A stretch of DNA of 64,000 bases from Diphasiastrum complanatum (lineage: Eukaryota > Streptophyta > Lycopodiopsida > Lycopodiales > Lycopodiaceae). Each line of letters starts with the position of its first letter. Position 1 is the first letter of the stretch. Positions 10,109 through 20,135 of the stretch are shown in pieces. A program made the position numbers and the translations under genes. The notes under the pieces are model-generated. The model saw only the letters and a list, made by a program, of their open reading frames with translations. It was not told the DNA's origin and did not search any database. The stretch spans positions 48,260,052 to 48,324,051 of the forward strand of contig CM055097.1 in the NCBI GenBank assembly GCA_029204225.1. Direction: 5' to 3'.

Positions 10109-10152
<44 letters not shown>
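10080..10152. repeat. (TCC)11(TC)20 compound microsatellite, LINE tail
   Basis: A trinucleotide run passes into a dinucleotide run directly behind the LINE 3' end GTTAATGAAAT. It is most simply the expanded 3' tail of that LINE. Long open frames on both strands across it are artefacts of the repeat. Confidence 0.93.
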
Positions 10153-10155
<3 letters not shown>

Positions 10156-11320
10156 TCTCTGGCGCGGATCCCTCTCCTAGTGCGCGGATCCCTGGCACGG
10201 ATCCTGGTGTGCGAATCAGGTGTGCTGATCAGGTGCGCATCCTGGTGCGTGGATCTGTGCACGGATCCTCCCTAGTACACACCTGCAATGCGGACCTAGC
10301 CCTACCTGGCCCTAGCGTTGTCCTGGTGTGTTGCTTCAGGAGATCCTGATGCACTGGTTTCAGGCTGATCCTGTCTGGTTGCTGACGTGGACACCTGCCC
10401 TTCAGTACTATTGTGGGCACTAACCGGCTGCTGGCCATGGTAAAGAGGACCAAAGGGAGCCCTAGCTCCCCTACATCTCGCACTACTCAGGCAGCATTGC
10501 CTGAGTCAGGAGTTGAACAGGAGACCAAAGTGAACTTTGAACACGTCTCCATCATTTCGGAACCAAACAATCTCGTTGTCCTTGCTGGGACAAGAAATGC
10601 TATATCCTTAGAGGGAGGGGGGGATCTTGCCTATCCCAGCTTCTACTCTACCTATCATACCAATGACCCCCCACTCAGATTTCTTGAATCGTTTGTCGAC
10701 AGCAGACTATACCCCTTCCAAATCCGTTGAAGTCATGTTTGCCTATGAAATCAGCTCTATTTGACAAGAACTTCTTTGACTAAAAGGCAGGATGAGCCAG
10801 CTTGAAATCGAGAATGGCAAACTTTGTAGAGATCTCAATGGTTTTCAAGAAAGGGTGGAGCAACTTGAACAAGAGAATGCGCAACTCAAACCTCAAAAGA
10901 ATGTTTTGGAGGAGACTTCGAACAAAATATCCAACCTTGAAAAACAAGTGGAAGAAACGAAGACATGGGCAGCACGTCTCAAAAACGATGGTAAGGCTGA
11001 ATCTTCAAGCTCGGTTCAACATGCATTTGTGAATTCTACACTAGAAAATGTCTTTTCCGAGCAAGAAAGAAGGGCTAAAAAAGCTGTAATATCCGAGTTA
11101 GAGGGATTCCCGATAGGGATAAACCCATTGAGGAGGCAAAAGAGTTGCTTTTCACTAAGCTCACACACAACACAGATGGTTTTGATACAGCTTGGAGAAG
11201 TAAATTTGACACTAATGTCTTGTTTATCAAGTTTCGCTCTATGGACAGCCACAACGCAGCTTTACGCTTTAGAGCCAAATTAAAAGGGACCTTTATTTGC
11301 ATTTCTCAGAAATGTTTTTT
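10153..11320 (+). mobile_element. Third LINE: 5' leader plus ORF1 fragment
   Basis: It begins at the tail of the previous LINE with about 280 bases rich in GGATCC/GGATCT and GGTGCG motifs, then a decayed ORF1, and stops in a T-rich stretch at 11317. There is no ORF2 and no recognisable 3' tail of the type seen at 2444 and 10152. Head-to-tail LINE arrays like this arise when LINEs insert into the tails of older copies. Confidence 0.6.
10437..11310 (+). pseudogene. LINE ORF1 fragment, frameshifted
   Basis: ATG at 10437 in a strong context (GCCATGG) opens with MVKRTKGSPSSPTSRT. This frame ends at 10728-10730. A second frame (10792-11100) is a clear coiled coil with Leu/Ile heptads (QLEIENGKL, RVEQLEQENAQLK). 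A third frame from about 11145 carries the RRM-like end (NVLFIKFRSMDSHNAALRF). Together they match the layout of the ORF1 at 9196-9843: coiled coil, then TAWR and VIRF-type strands. At least two frameshifts make it non-functional. Confidence 0.65.
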
Positions 11321-11523
11321 TTTTTTAATTTTATTTTTTTGATTTTTGTGGGCAATATGGGTATTAAATTAAAGCTCTAATCAAGGGCATTGCATTTATG
11401 TAGGTTGCCGAGTGTTTCGGTTACAGTGTGGTCCAGTTTAGGTGCAGCAATCCTTGTTGGATTCTGTCAATCCCTATGAATTTTTAAAGACCTGTTTCTG
11501 ATTTTTTTCCAACGATTCTGGAT

Positions 11524-11571
11524 CCAGAAACGCGTTTCTAGAAACGTTTTTCTCCAGCAACGCGTTTCTGG
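11524..11571. repeat. 13-bp inverted repeat CCAGAAACGCGTT
   Basis: Arms 11524-11536 and 11559-11571 are perfect complements with a 22-base spacer. The left arm is also the start of a 14-bp palindrome AGAAACGCGTTTCT (11526-11539). No gene around it is recognised. It may be a remnant of a small DNA element. Confidence 0.8.
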
Positions 11572-11861
11572 GCAACTATGATCCAAAGATGGTACAAGTT
11601 ACATCTGTAAAAATACATTAAGATGAGAAGAGTAATAACATGTAGTAGTAACATATTGTATGATAGCTAGCAATCTCAAAGTTGAAACTTGGGTAGTGTA
11701 GGCTTTAAATTGTACAAATGTATATGTGTACCATAATTTTGTGCTACATTCTTTTGAGTAGGTCAAAGCTTTTTCATTCAAACCAATAAAGGCAAGTTTT
11801 GAAAATGTTCGAACTGTGATTCAATATGTTCAAAATCGTCCTATTTTGATTTTCCAACAAG

Positions 11862-12443
11862 TCGTGGCAATGATATACTTTCTATTGATTTATGCATGTG
11901 TTTGGATATATCGACAAGCTACTTCCTCTTGCTAAGCAAACACAAATAGTTCAAAATATACATATAACTTCCATTCATCTACGTTTTTCAAAATCATCAA
12001 ATTCATATGGTCCACGAGACTAAAAATGCCCTAACCTCGGGTTCATGACTTTTGATAAAATGTGATAGTAATACACTTTTTATTGATTTATGCATGTGTT
12101 TGGATCATAGTACCCTCTCGTACCGCCGGTACCATAATGGTGGTGCCGCCATTATGGTGCCGCCCTCAGATCCGCGGTACCAGGGCGGCACCATAATAAA
12201 AAAAATATATATATATTTCAAAAAAAAATTACATGTTATTTTCGTAAAAAAAAAAAAAATTTGGTACCGCGGGACCTATGGTTTGGATATATAGACTAGT
12301 TACTTCCTCTTGCAAAGCAAGCACACGTGACTAAGATTATATGTATAACTTCCAATCATCTATTTTTTTACAAAATCGTCAAACTCATATGGTCCAAGAG
12401 ACTAAAAAATGCCCCAACCTCTGGTTCATGACTTTGAAACTCG
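11862..12443. repeat. Tandem duplication of ~195 bp in B55 intron 3
   Basis: Sequence from about 11862 to 12053 is repeated from about 12060 to 12443, the second copy being enlarged by the MITE at 12106-12280. Shared landmarks are TTGATTTATGCATGTGTTTG, TACTTCCTCTTGC, CATATGGTCCA and GGTTCATGACTTT. On the minus strand the unit spans the last ~20 bases of B55 exon 3 and the start of intron 3, so the exon end and its splice donor exist twice. Confidence 0.85.
12106..12280. mobile_element. hAT-like MITE, 175 bp, 8-bp TSD
   Basis: GTTTGGAT at 12098-12105 is repeated at 12281-12288. The element between starts CATAGTACCC and ends GGACCTATG, giving imperfect terminal inverted repeats of about 18 bp, and the interior is a GGTACC/GGTGCCGCC-rich palindrome with an A-rich half. 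The 8-bp duplication fits the hAT superfamily. There is no coding capacity, so it depends on a transposase elsewhere. The neighbouring duplicate copy of the target lacks it, which shows the empty site. Confidence 0.88.
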
Positions 12444-14088
12444 GTAGAGTACCGGTATTCTGGTTGTCTTGGCAAGGAGGAGTCAACCCTCTCCAACTCT
12501 TTTCTACCACGCCACTGCAAAATGAAAAGGGCAATATTGAGTGCTAGTTTGACTAAACCAACATGTAAACAATGTCTCAAATAATGGAAATTATGTCGCC
12601 AAGAGAGTACTTACTTCCTTTGCATCAATTCGCTCAAACAACACAACACGTCCCCCCCGATCCCCTGTTGCCAAATGCTCACCAGTCTTGTCGAACTCAA
12701 TTGCAGATATGATGTCCACTACACTCAAGTATTTACATCATCAATACACCAATTTTTCTTTCACATCTCTTCGTAGACCTTGTGATTTGAACAAGACTTC
12801 TATAGCAAAACCAAATGTAGAAAATTTACGCACAATAAGCTTCTAGACATTCAATAGATAGATTGAAAAGAAAATTAAAAGATTTCTTGTAACATACAAA
12901 TGATTTGATACTTAACAATGCATCAAAAAATAGGCCTCCTCATTTGACAGCTAAATTGACTGGAGAGCAGTTCTTAGATTAACCTTAGCATAGGCAACTC
13001 GGTTTTCCTCTCAGTAGCTCAGCTTGTTACAAGCTAGTAGCATGATTCTTGATGATACTGTGATCACTGTTCCTTACATTTGCAATATTTATCTCTTTCT
13101 TGCTCTATGTGATGCTTTGCCCGTACCTTGGTATCAGAGCATTGCTTTTCCCGTAACTAGAGTCATAGACATTTGAGTTCTGTGACAAAGAGCTTCCTCA
13201 AAAGCAAAATACTTCTAAGATAAAGCATTTTGAAAGCACGTCCATGGTAGGCAAAGCAAGAATCTTGTTGGCTTAGGTAGACATGTATCAAGGATGTGCA
13301 ACGAGATTCAGTGCAAAATGTTTTTTGAGTCTCAAGGCTGCAAGAAAAGAAACAACTACATACTCGGATCGATCCTATGATTACTCAAGCTTGTATCAGT
13401 TCTATAAACTACTCTGAGATTCTAAATGATTGATGATGGGAATTCCCGTGAAAAAGTGCAGGAGTCTGAGTTCACATCTGAGTTAAGACATGAAATCAGG
13501 CAATGATAGATTGAACAGGATCTAAGACGATAAATGTGCTGTGAGGGCGCTTAAAGGGATGACACCCGGCCACTTCAATTACTCAAGAGCCAAAAACCTC
13601 GACTTGGACAATTTTCATTGGATGCCGATGAAAATGTGGCAAAATCTAGAGAAATCCAACGATTTCGGGTTTGAAACTCCAGTTCCCTTTACGAGACGGG
13701 GAAATGTGCTCGATTTAAGTAAGATCAGGAGGTGAATGTATCACATTTTTATGCCAACAACGGACAGATCCTCCACAGGTGAAGGATACAGAGGTCACAT
13801 AATCATACAAATCACAAACTATAAAGATTTGCATGCACGTCACATGCAGAGTAGTATTCCTGGCTGAAAAAAATGAGAACGGATCTGAGAATGGTAAGCA
13901 AGAAACAAGGACACATTAGTGAAAGAATCAGAGGTTCCTTCCCTACCCTCCTGAACCTCCTCGTTAGCTGCACGTTCACCAAAAACCTGTGAAAACTTCC
14001 AGTCCAGGGCTGATACTCCCTGTACCTGCCCAGACGCTCCTGCTGCTGCTGCATGCTGCTGTCCCCCTGCTCCGCCTGCAATTATCAT
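12419..14088 (-). CDS. PP2A B55 regulatory subunit, exons 1-3 (5' part)
   Basis: Three joined exons on the minus strand. Exon 1, 14088-13947, starts ATG, has an Ala/Gly/Gln-rich lead, and carries [19 protein letters not shown]. Exon 2, 12718-12615, codes [20 protein letters not shown] and [15 protein letters not shown]. Exon 3, 12514-12419, codes [20 protein letters not shown] and FQSHEPE. This is the N-terminal start of the B55 WD40 propeller, which targets PP2A catalytic dimers to substrates in cytosol and nucleus. The joins keep phase: exon 1 ends with one base of a codon, donors are GTAGGG, GTAAGT and GTTGGG, and acceptors end TGTAG and TTTTGCAG. Intron 1 is 1228 bp. The remaining ~400 residues are not seen down to position 1, so intron 3 either exceeds 12 kb and holds the TE stack, or the gene is truncated. 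Confidence 0.9.
13129..13140 (+). other. Possible retroelement primer site in B55 intron 1
   Basis: TGGTATCAGAGC matches the initiator-Met tRNA primer site used by other elements here. The ~100 bases before it start TGTTACAAGC and could be the end of an LTR, but no second LTR copy or coding part is visible. Probably a small remnant. Confidence 0.3.
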
Positions 14089-14510
14089 CACTTCCTATGT
14101 CTTCACAAACCGCCTTCGCTTCAATATTAACCCCACATTGAGCCGGAAACTTTACAATACAGCACTTGAGAACGCTCCTCATCTATCACACTAGCCTTTC
14201 TGCTAATGCCGCTGCTGCAGCCGCCCGTACAAATCTAGCTTTGCCATCAAATGCACAATCCAAGGAACAGATTCTGCCATAAATGTACAGAAAATTAGCG
14301 ATTGGATCGCAAAATGAAACCCTAGTCTCGTCACGAGAAGCAGCGCAAAACCAGAAACAGAAGCAAAAAAAGCTTCACTAGCAGAAGTAGCAGTAGAGGA
14401 AGAAAGAACGATGATGCTCCTGCTACGAGCGCCTGCTTGGATGTCAGGCACGTGTCAGGACTGCCACTTGGAGACCTCCAGTCAATCGATGTCCTACACG
14501 TGGAGAAATC
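14089..14510 (-). promoter_or_regulatory. Putative B55 5' UTR and promoter with two G-boxes
   Basis: The region upstream of the B55 start has a CT/GA-rich part (14340-14410 on the plus strand is GA-rich) and two perfect CACGTG G-boxes at 14449-14454 and 14497-14502, about 360-415 bases before the ATG. G-boxes bind bHLH and bZIP factors. No clear TATA box was found, and the transcription start is unknown. Confidence 0.4.
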
Positions 14511-14921
14511 TGAACCGCCTGGATTATATCCAACGGTGGCGGATCTAGAATCCTGGTGTGCCACTCAGGGAGCAGCAGTGGGGGAGAAGCTTTACGAGAT
14601 ACAAGAGAAGCCAGGGCTTTTCAGGGCGCTTGGCTCAGAACCGTTGGATTTACTGTAGAGCGTCCAGATGCTTTCAGGTCGCCGAGCAAGTTTTTATTTA
14701 TGAACGTGGCAGCCATCCAAGTGAGCGAGTTGCGAGCTAGTTTTGCTTCTCCGGCTTGAGGCAGCCGTAAGCAAAGGTTTAGGACCCGGCCAAGATTTTG
14801 GGGGCCTCTTTGCAAAAAGAAGGAAGCTATTAAAATGCACAAATCTTGATTGAGCTGAGGATAGATAAACCCTTGGCTGCCATCTTAGTGGTGGGCGTTG
14901 GCACAACCTTTATAGACCGAG

Positions 14922-14981
14922 GAAAGCAAAAGAAGCTCGGTGGATGCTTGAGAAAGCAAAAGAAGCTTGGTGGATGCCTGA
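14922..14981. repeat. 30-bp tandem duplication
   Basis: Two copies of a 30-base unit beginning GAAAGCAAAAGAAGC, at 14922 and 14952, differing at two positions by eye. No gene is recognised around it. Confidence 0.85.
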
Positions 14982-17399
14982 GAGAATCTCTCAAGTATCC
15001 ACCACCGTGTGATGGTGACGGTGGGGCAATGACCACATTTGCCTAGACACTAAGTCTTCTATAAGGTTGCTTTGTATGATGTTATGCTCGTCCGAGTGCA
15101 ACAAAATTGTATAATTAGTGAGACCTAAGCCAAAAGTAGCATCAAGCACCAAACTTGTACAAATTGCAATGAGATCTACGGCTGAAGGAAGATCACTTGA
15201 GCATAACAGAGAATTAGTAATGCCAATATTGTTGTCCCTGTCTATGGATGGCATTGGGGTCTTGGGCTTCATTGTCTATGCATGACATGTCAATCTTGGA
15301 CATTAGTCAAGTTGGCCTATTTGGTGGCCTTTGGTTAAAACAAGGGAGGAGCATAAATTCAACCACCTGGTGTGTAGGTATGCTCTCCATCACTACTTGA
15401 GTCAATTCACGTATTTCTCATCGAGAGCTATGATTGAGGTCAGGCCCACCTTCACATCTCAAGATACCCATCGTGTTCATACCTTTGGAATTGACACAAA
15501 CCAAAATGATTCACCAAAATGATTGATAAACCTCCATTGAGAAATCTAGTGCTACAATTCATGTAAGCATGTCTACATTAATCTTTTTTCATGTATATAG
15601 GACCTTTATGCATATTCATTTTGTTGATATGTGACCACTTTTTTTGTCTTGTTCTACTCAATCTACATGCTACATGATCCAGATCTACATAATTATATCA
15701 ACTACGTACTGTCCCATGAAGAGTAACTCTTCTACTTAAGTATAGCCATAGTTGATTGGCTTTAACCTTGCCAATAGCATGTACATTTTGCTTACAATAT
15801 GTTTCAAAGAAACTTCCTCAAATTTTTTAGAAAAAAACAGTATAAAAGCTTAAGTGCCATGAGTGTTGATCATAAATGAAGTGGAATTTATCAAAATGTG
15901 AATGAACACGAAGTCAAATTCTATGAGTGTTCATCACAAATGGAATTCCTCAAAGAGTGAAACAAACATGAAGTCAAGTGCATTTTATTGGGAGGTGCAA
16001 GCTCAAGCTATACATGCGGTGCATTGTTGAACATGCAAAAATCAAGTTCAACAGATGTCCAAGTCCTCTTCCATCCTAGGTATGCACTTGCATAACCCAT
16101 TTCTACAAATTCAACTTAACATTAATTTTTAAGAGATGTTTTTTTATTTTCTACCTGCTAATCTTCATTTCGGATTCCAAAATCATATGTGTTAGAATGT
16201 CTTATGAGTATTTGAAGGACATTTTGATGGTTTTTTTGGTACATAAGCATATAAAATGATGCAAAGCCAATAGAAGGGACCCACCTCATATCTTAGAAAC
16301 TTTTATAATATAGTTATTAAATGCTCTCATTTGAGCTTGTACAAGTGTGTTGTATATGTATATATGCCCATCATGGTGGTCCACCAACCTCGTATAATTG
16401 GAGTGAGTTTCATTGTAGTGGTAGTGTACTTGACACATACAAATACTCAAATGACTTTCATTGCTCTTGTCTCCCATGGGCCTTTGGTTTCTCATTGAGT
16501 TGAACTTCTTGTCCTATCAAGTTCAAAATCTCATAGTATGAAAAGTTGGAGAGCCTAAATATCCATGTGAGATATTTTATCACCTTTCCTTTAGGTCCAC
16601 CTAATTCTCTTCACAAATTTAGCTCTTAACTTCAAAATACCCAATTTAAATATGTTCCTCATGTCCAAAACAAGCCGTAATCATTAAAAAAGGATGTACA
16701 AGTAGAGCTTTTTTGTCTTAGCCATTATGGTGTGGAAGTGGACTCCAAGGTGTCTCCAAGGTGGAGAAATATCTACTTTTCAAAGCAGGCACCCACAAGA
16801 TTTTAGTGATTCATTACGCATGATTCATTCATGGTAAAATACAAGGATGAATTTAAGAAAATAGAAGTCTCAAAACCAAGTTGATCTCACTAGGAGGTTC
16901 AAGCTCACGCTAGACAAGATCTTGCATCTGTATTAAGTTTCATGGGTGCAAAACTTATCTTCATTACCAAGTTACAATACACATGCTTAATCACTCTTCA
17001 TAACCCATCTCTAGAAATTTATTAAGCACCCTTAAAAGTCAAATCCTTGGCACCTACTTGTTAGCCTTCTTTCAAAAACCTTTTTTAAAATGTCATGTTT
17101 TGAAAGTATGTAAGTTGATGCTAATGATTTCTTGAACATAGGGTTATGTTAAACAAAGGAAAGACATCCAAGTGGTCCACCAACTTTATAAAATTGGAAT
17201 AATGTCTTTTGCCACGTTCGTCACCTAAAAAATAGTGTAGTAGCATCTATGTTATGACTGGTATCAGCTAACTAATAGCTAATATTTACAGACTGGCCTA
17301 CTTAATGAAGAGTGAAAGGAAGAGTGAAGTTTCATATTGAACTTCTAACACTCTCTCTCAATAATAAAGTTGCACTCTTCTATGTCTAATTTAGTGTGA
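14982..17399. other. AT-rich, no gene; diverged internal duplication
   Basis: No open frame here resembles a family I know. Stretches near 15990-16440 and 16875-17215 look like strongly diverged copies of one another (shared GGAGGT-CAAGCTCA, CATAACCCAT-TCTA, CCAAC-T-ATAAATTGG). This suggests an old duplication of a non-coding repeat. Confidence 0.4.
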
Positions 17400-17960
17400 A
17401 ACTTTTCAAATTTAATCCTACTTAATGATTTTGTAAATATATATGCACTTGATTTTCAAATTAACAAAAGACATGATCAATGGCACCATCAAGTACTTTC
17501 TCTCAAACAAAGTAATAATGTATCTCTATGTGTTTAGTTCGAGCAAAACTGAATTTTTGGCAAGGTGAATGCAACTTTGGTTATCGCAAGATATAGTAGT
17601 TTCATCCACGTGGTTGACCCAAATTCATAGGCAACCTACAAAATCACACTGCTTTATGTGTGGCTGGCACTACTGAGAGCACGATACTCATTTTATGTTT
17701 AAGATAGAACTATTGTAGGGCTTTTTGTTGCTCCATGAAACTGCAGTTGTACCAAAATTGAAAGTATGACCTGTGGTAGATCGTCTGTCATCAATCATAT
17801 TTCAAACCAAAATTCAATGTTCCACGGATGTACCTGACAATACGTTTGGCAGATTTCTAGTGTGCTTGTCTAGGATCTTGCATAAATTGACTTAGAACAC
17901 CAATAGAATAAGCAATATCAGGTCGTGTGTGTGTCATGTAAATTAAACTACCCCATAGTA
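17400..17960 (-). pseudogene. Ty1/copia RT end and RNase H, decayed
   Basis: Reading the minus strand from 17960 gives the end of copia RT (SLIYMTHTRPDIAYSIGVLS, QFMQDPRQAH, AKRIVRYIRGTLNFGLKYD) followed by RNase H parts (DDRRSTTGH, AVSWSNKK, CDNQSCIHLAKN, FARTKHIEIHYYFVREKV). Several stops and deletions interrupt it. No LTR belonging to it was identified. Confidence 0.8.
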
Positions 17961-17969
17961 GTGAAGAAC

Positions 17970-19222
17970 CTTCACCGAGTCAACCCTCGCCCAGTCAATC
18001 TTTGCTTATACTATTCTAGGTTTTGATCTACCATATCTAGCCTCTGTCAAATTTTAGAATCATTTTGTTATATTTTGATAGTGATTCTGAAAAATCTTCA
18101 TTTTAGTGTCGATTCCTTGATCAAGATCTATTTTTCTAAAAATCAGAAATCTGATTATTTGTAAGTGATAGAAATTTACAAATCTGATCTGATCTGATCT
18201 GAGATAGGATTTTGTTGAAAAATATAGATCCAATTTTATTGTCTGATTGACATAATTTGAAATTATGGCTAAAGGAGGACCAATGACCCCACCTCTTTGA
18301 ATTATTGTTAGAAGGTCTCCTCGTTTAGATATACCAAAGTACAATGGGTTATCTGATCCCATCATATTTCTCTACATCTTTTCTGAATCATGTAGGGTTT
18401 ATGGCGAAGTATACCACAATATAAACTTCAGTTATTTCCTATGGCCTTAACTGGAGCTGCTCAGGATTGGTTTTACCTTTATCATCTTAAGTAAAATTAA
18501 AACGGAAAAGACAGAAGCAGTACAAGATTAAACTGAACGGGTTAAACACCTCAGATCTGAGTGTGATCTCGATCTAATAAGTGACGATACTTTGATTATG
18601 TGGTTTTTAGCAAGTCTATCTAAACGGATTAGACGCGAGCTGAAATGCCATACTAAATACGCTATGATACAAAGTGTTGTGGATGATGCAATTCGTGAAG
18701 AGGATGAAGATTTTGATGACGAATCAACTGTTGGAATGTTGTCTTATACGACAGGGCAAACAACGACAACTTCCACCACCGTTGATGGAGGATGACGATT
18801 TTGATGACGAACCAACTGTTGGAATGTTGTCTTATACGGCAGGGCAAACCACAACAACATCCACCACCATTGCATCAACAAATATCCATGTTATTGCAGA
18901 GAAGATGATCAACGAGTTTGAGAAACTTGGTCAAAAGCAGCAAATGCAACTGGAAAAATTGCAATCTCAACTCGACGAAAAGCTGAAAGCCTTGGAAGAA
19001 TTCCATGGTAAAGCGAACAAAGAACCTAAAACGTTTGCCAAGACTTCTCCTAGCCGGGAAAATGTCTGGTGTTCAGTTTGTGCGGGCAATCACACTATGA
19101 AGAATGTCCCAACGTCGAAACAACGAATGACGAATACTACTTGCCATCTGTGTAACTCTACGAGACATGAAACAACCTTCTGCTCATTTAATTCTCGGAT
19201 TATTCAACAGAGCTATGCTTAG
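17970..19222 (+). pseudogene. Ty3/gypsy gag region, copy 1 (decayed)
   Basis: A leader with an ACCTTCACCGAGTC motif (17969) leads to a gag whose start is near the ATG at 18265. Pieces in several frames correspond to the copy at 20136: RLDIPKYNGLSDP, then WFLASLSKRIRRELKCH, a coiled coil (QLEKLQSQLDEKLKALEEF) and a zinc-knuckle-like CHLCNSTRHETTFC. An 88-bp tandem duplication (18711-18798 / 18799-18880) covers the acidic VGMLSY segment and shifts the frame. No protease is attached. Confidence 0.75.
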
Positions 19223-19239
19223 CTTTAGTCTCTTTCAGG

Positions 19240-20130
19240 AAATGTTCGTCGAGTTGCATGCACCTTCGTTTTTTATCACAGAACCTTCAATTTGAAGGGC
19301 GAACAATCCTTCCCAGCAGATTTTCAAAATAATTAGAAAAACCATAAAAAAAAACACCAAAAAATCATCAAAACCCTAAAAATACAAAAAAGAACATTCG
19401 TTCGATTCACTGGTGTGATTTAGATCTATCTACTGCCAGGTCAGTAAAGAATTATATCAGAAATAAAAGGTTTTTCAGAGGATTACTTGTCATATTGTCA
19501 TATTTTTGCCAAAAAAAATCTCTTTTTTTGCAAAAATACCAGTATTACTCTTGATTCTTCACTAGAACCTTCATCGAGTTTCTAGATTATTCAATGTATA
19601 GTAATTTATTATTTTTGAGTTCAACGAACATTTATCCTATCAAGATCATAAAAAATCTCTATTTTTACTCTCGCCAAACTACAGAAACTGTGGGTTTGTG
19701 TGTCAGAAACCTTCGCTAGTTCCACCCTAGTTTTATCTATGTCAGATTCTGAGTCTGAGAGCTTGGTGAAGGTTATTTCCATAGAATTTTTCAAAAAACC
19801 TGATTAGATGGTTTTTTTTTTTTCAAAAATAGCACTGTGGAACCTTCGCCGAGTGAATCTTTGCCTAGGGAACCTTCGCCATTTCTATTTTTAGGTTTTG
19901 ATTTTCCAAATCAAGTCCTTGTCAAATTTTGGGTCAAATATGATACAATCTGATTTTGATTCTGAGAATTTTTTTTATTTTTGAGAAGTATCGGTTAGTT
20001 AATTTTTAGAATCTTTTTTACGATATAGAAATCTGATTCTTGTCAAGTAGAAGAGATCTAACAAATTTTATCTAAGATAGTTTTGATTGAAAATCCAGAT
20101 CAAATGTCATTGTCTGCTTGATTTAATCTG
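19240..20130 (+). repeat. Leader-like region with spaced AACCTTCGCCGAGT motifs
   Basis: Between the two gag copies. AACCTTC-type motifs occur near 19566, 19709 and 19852 (spacing about 143) and again at 19870, with weaker forms at 19233, 19284 and 19393. The final ~280 bases before the ATG at 20136 match the leader of copy 1. It is the untranslated leader of the second element copy. Confidence 0.55.
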
Positions 20131-20135
20131 TAAAG

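Larger units (their letters stand above)
2445..10152 (+). mobile_element. Short LINE with ORF1 only, split by a gypsy element
   Basis: Without the gypsy insertion (2629-9036 plus one CCTCA copy) this is about 1.3 kb: a 5' leader, one ORF1, about 200 bases of 3' UTR and a (TCC)11(TC)20 tail. The 3' end (CTTATATGCC, GACGTTAATGAAA) matches the preceding LINE. There is no endonuclease/RT ORF between the ORF1 stop at 9841-9843 and the tail, so it looks like an ORF1-only derivative that would depend on an autonomous LINE. The 5' limit is placed where the tail of the previous LINE ends. Confidence 0.7.

Noticed and set aside
13541-13735. 64-codon frame in B55 intron 1
   Set aside because: No recognisable domain; it lies behind a possible primer site, so at most it is a retroelement remnant.
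18183-18203. TGATC direct repeats as a regulatory array
   Set aside because: Only four units inside a gypsy leader; no further evidence.
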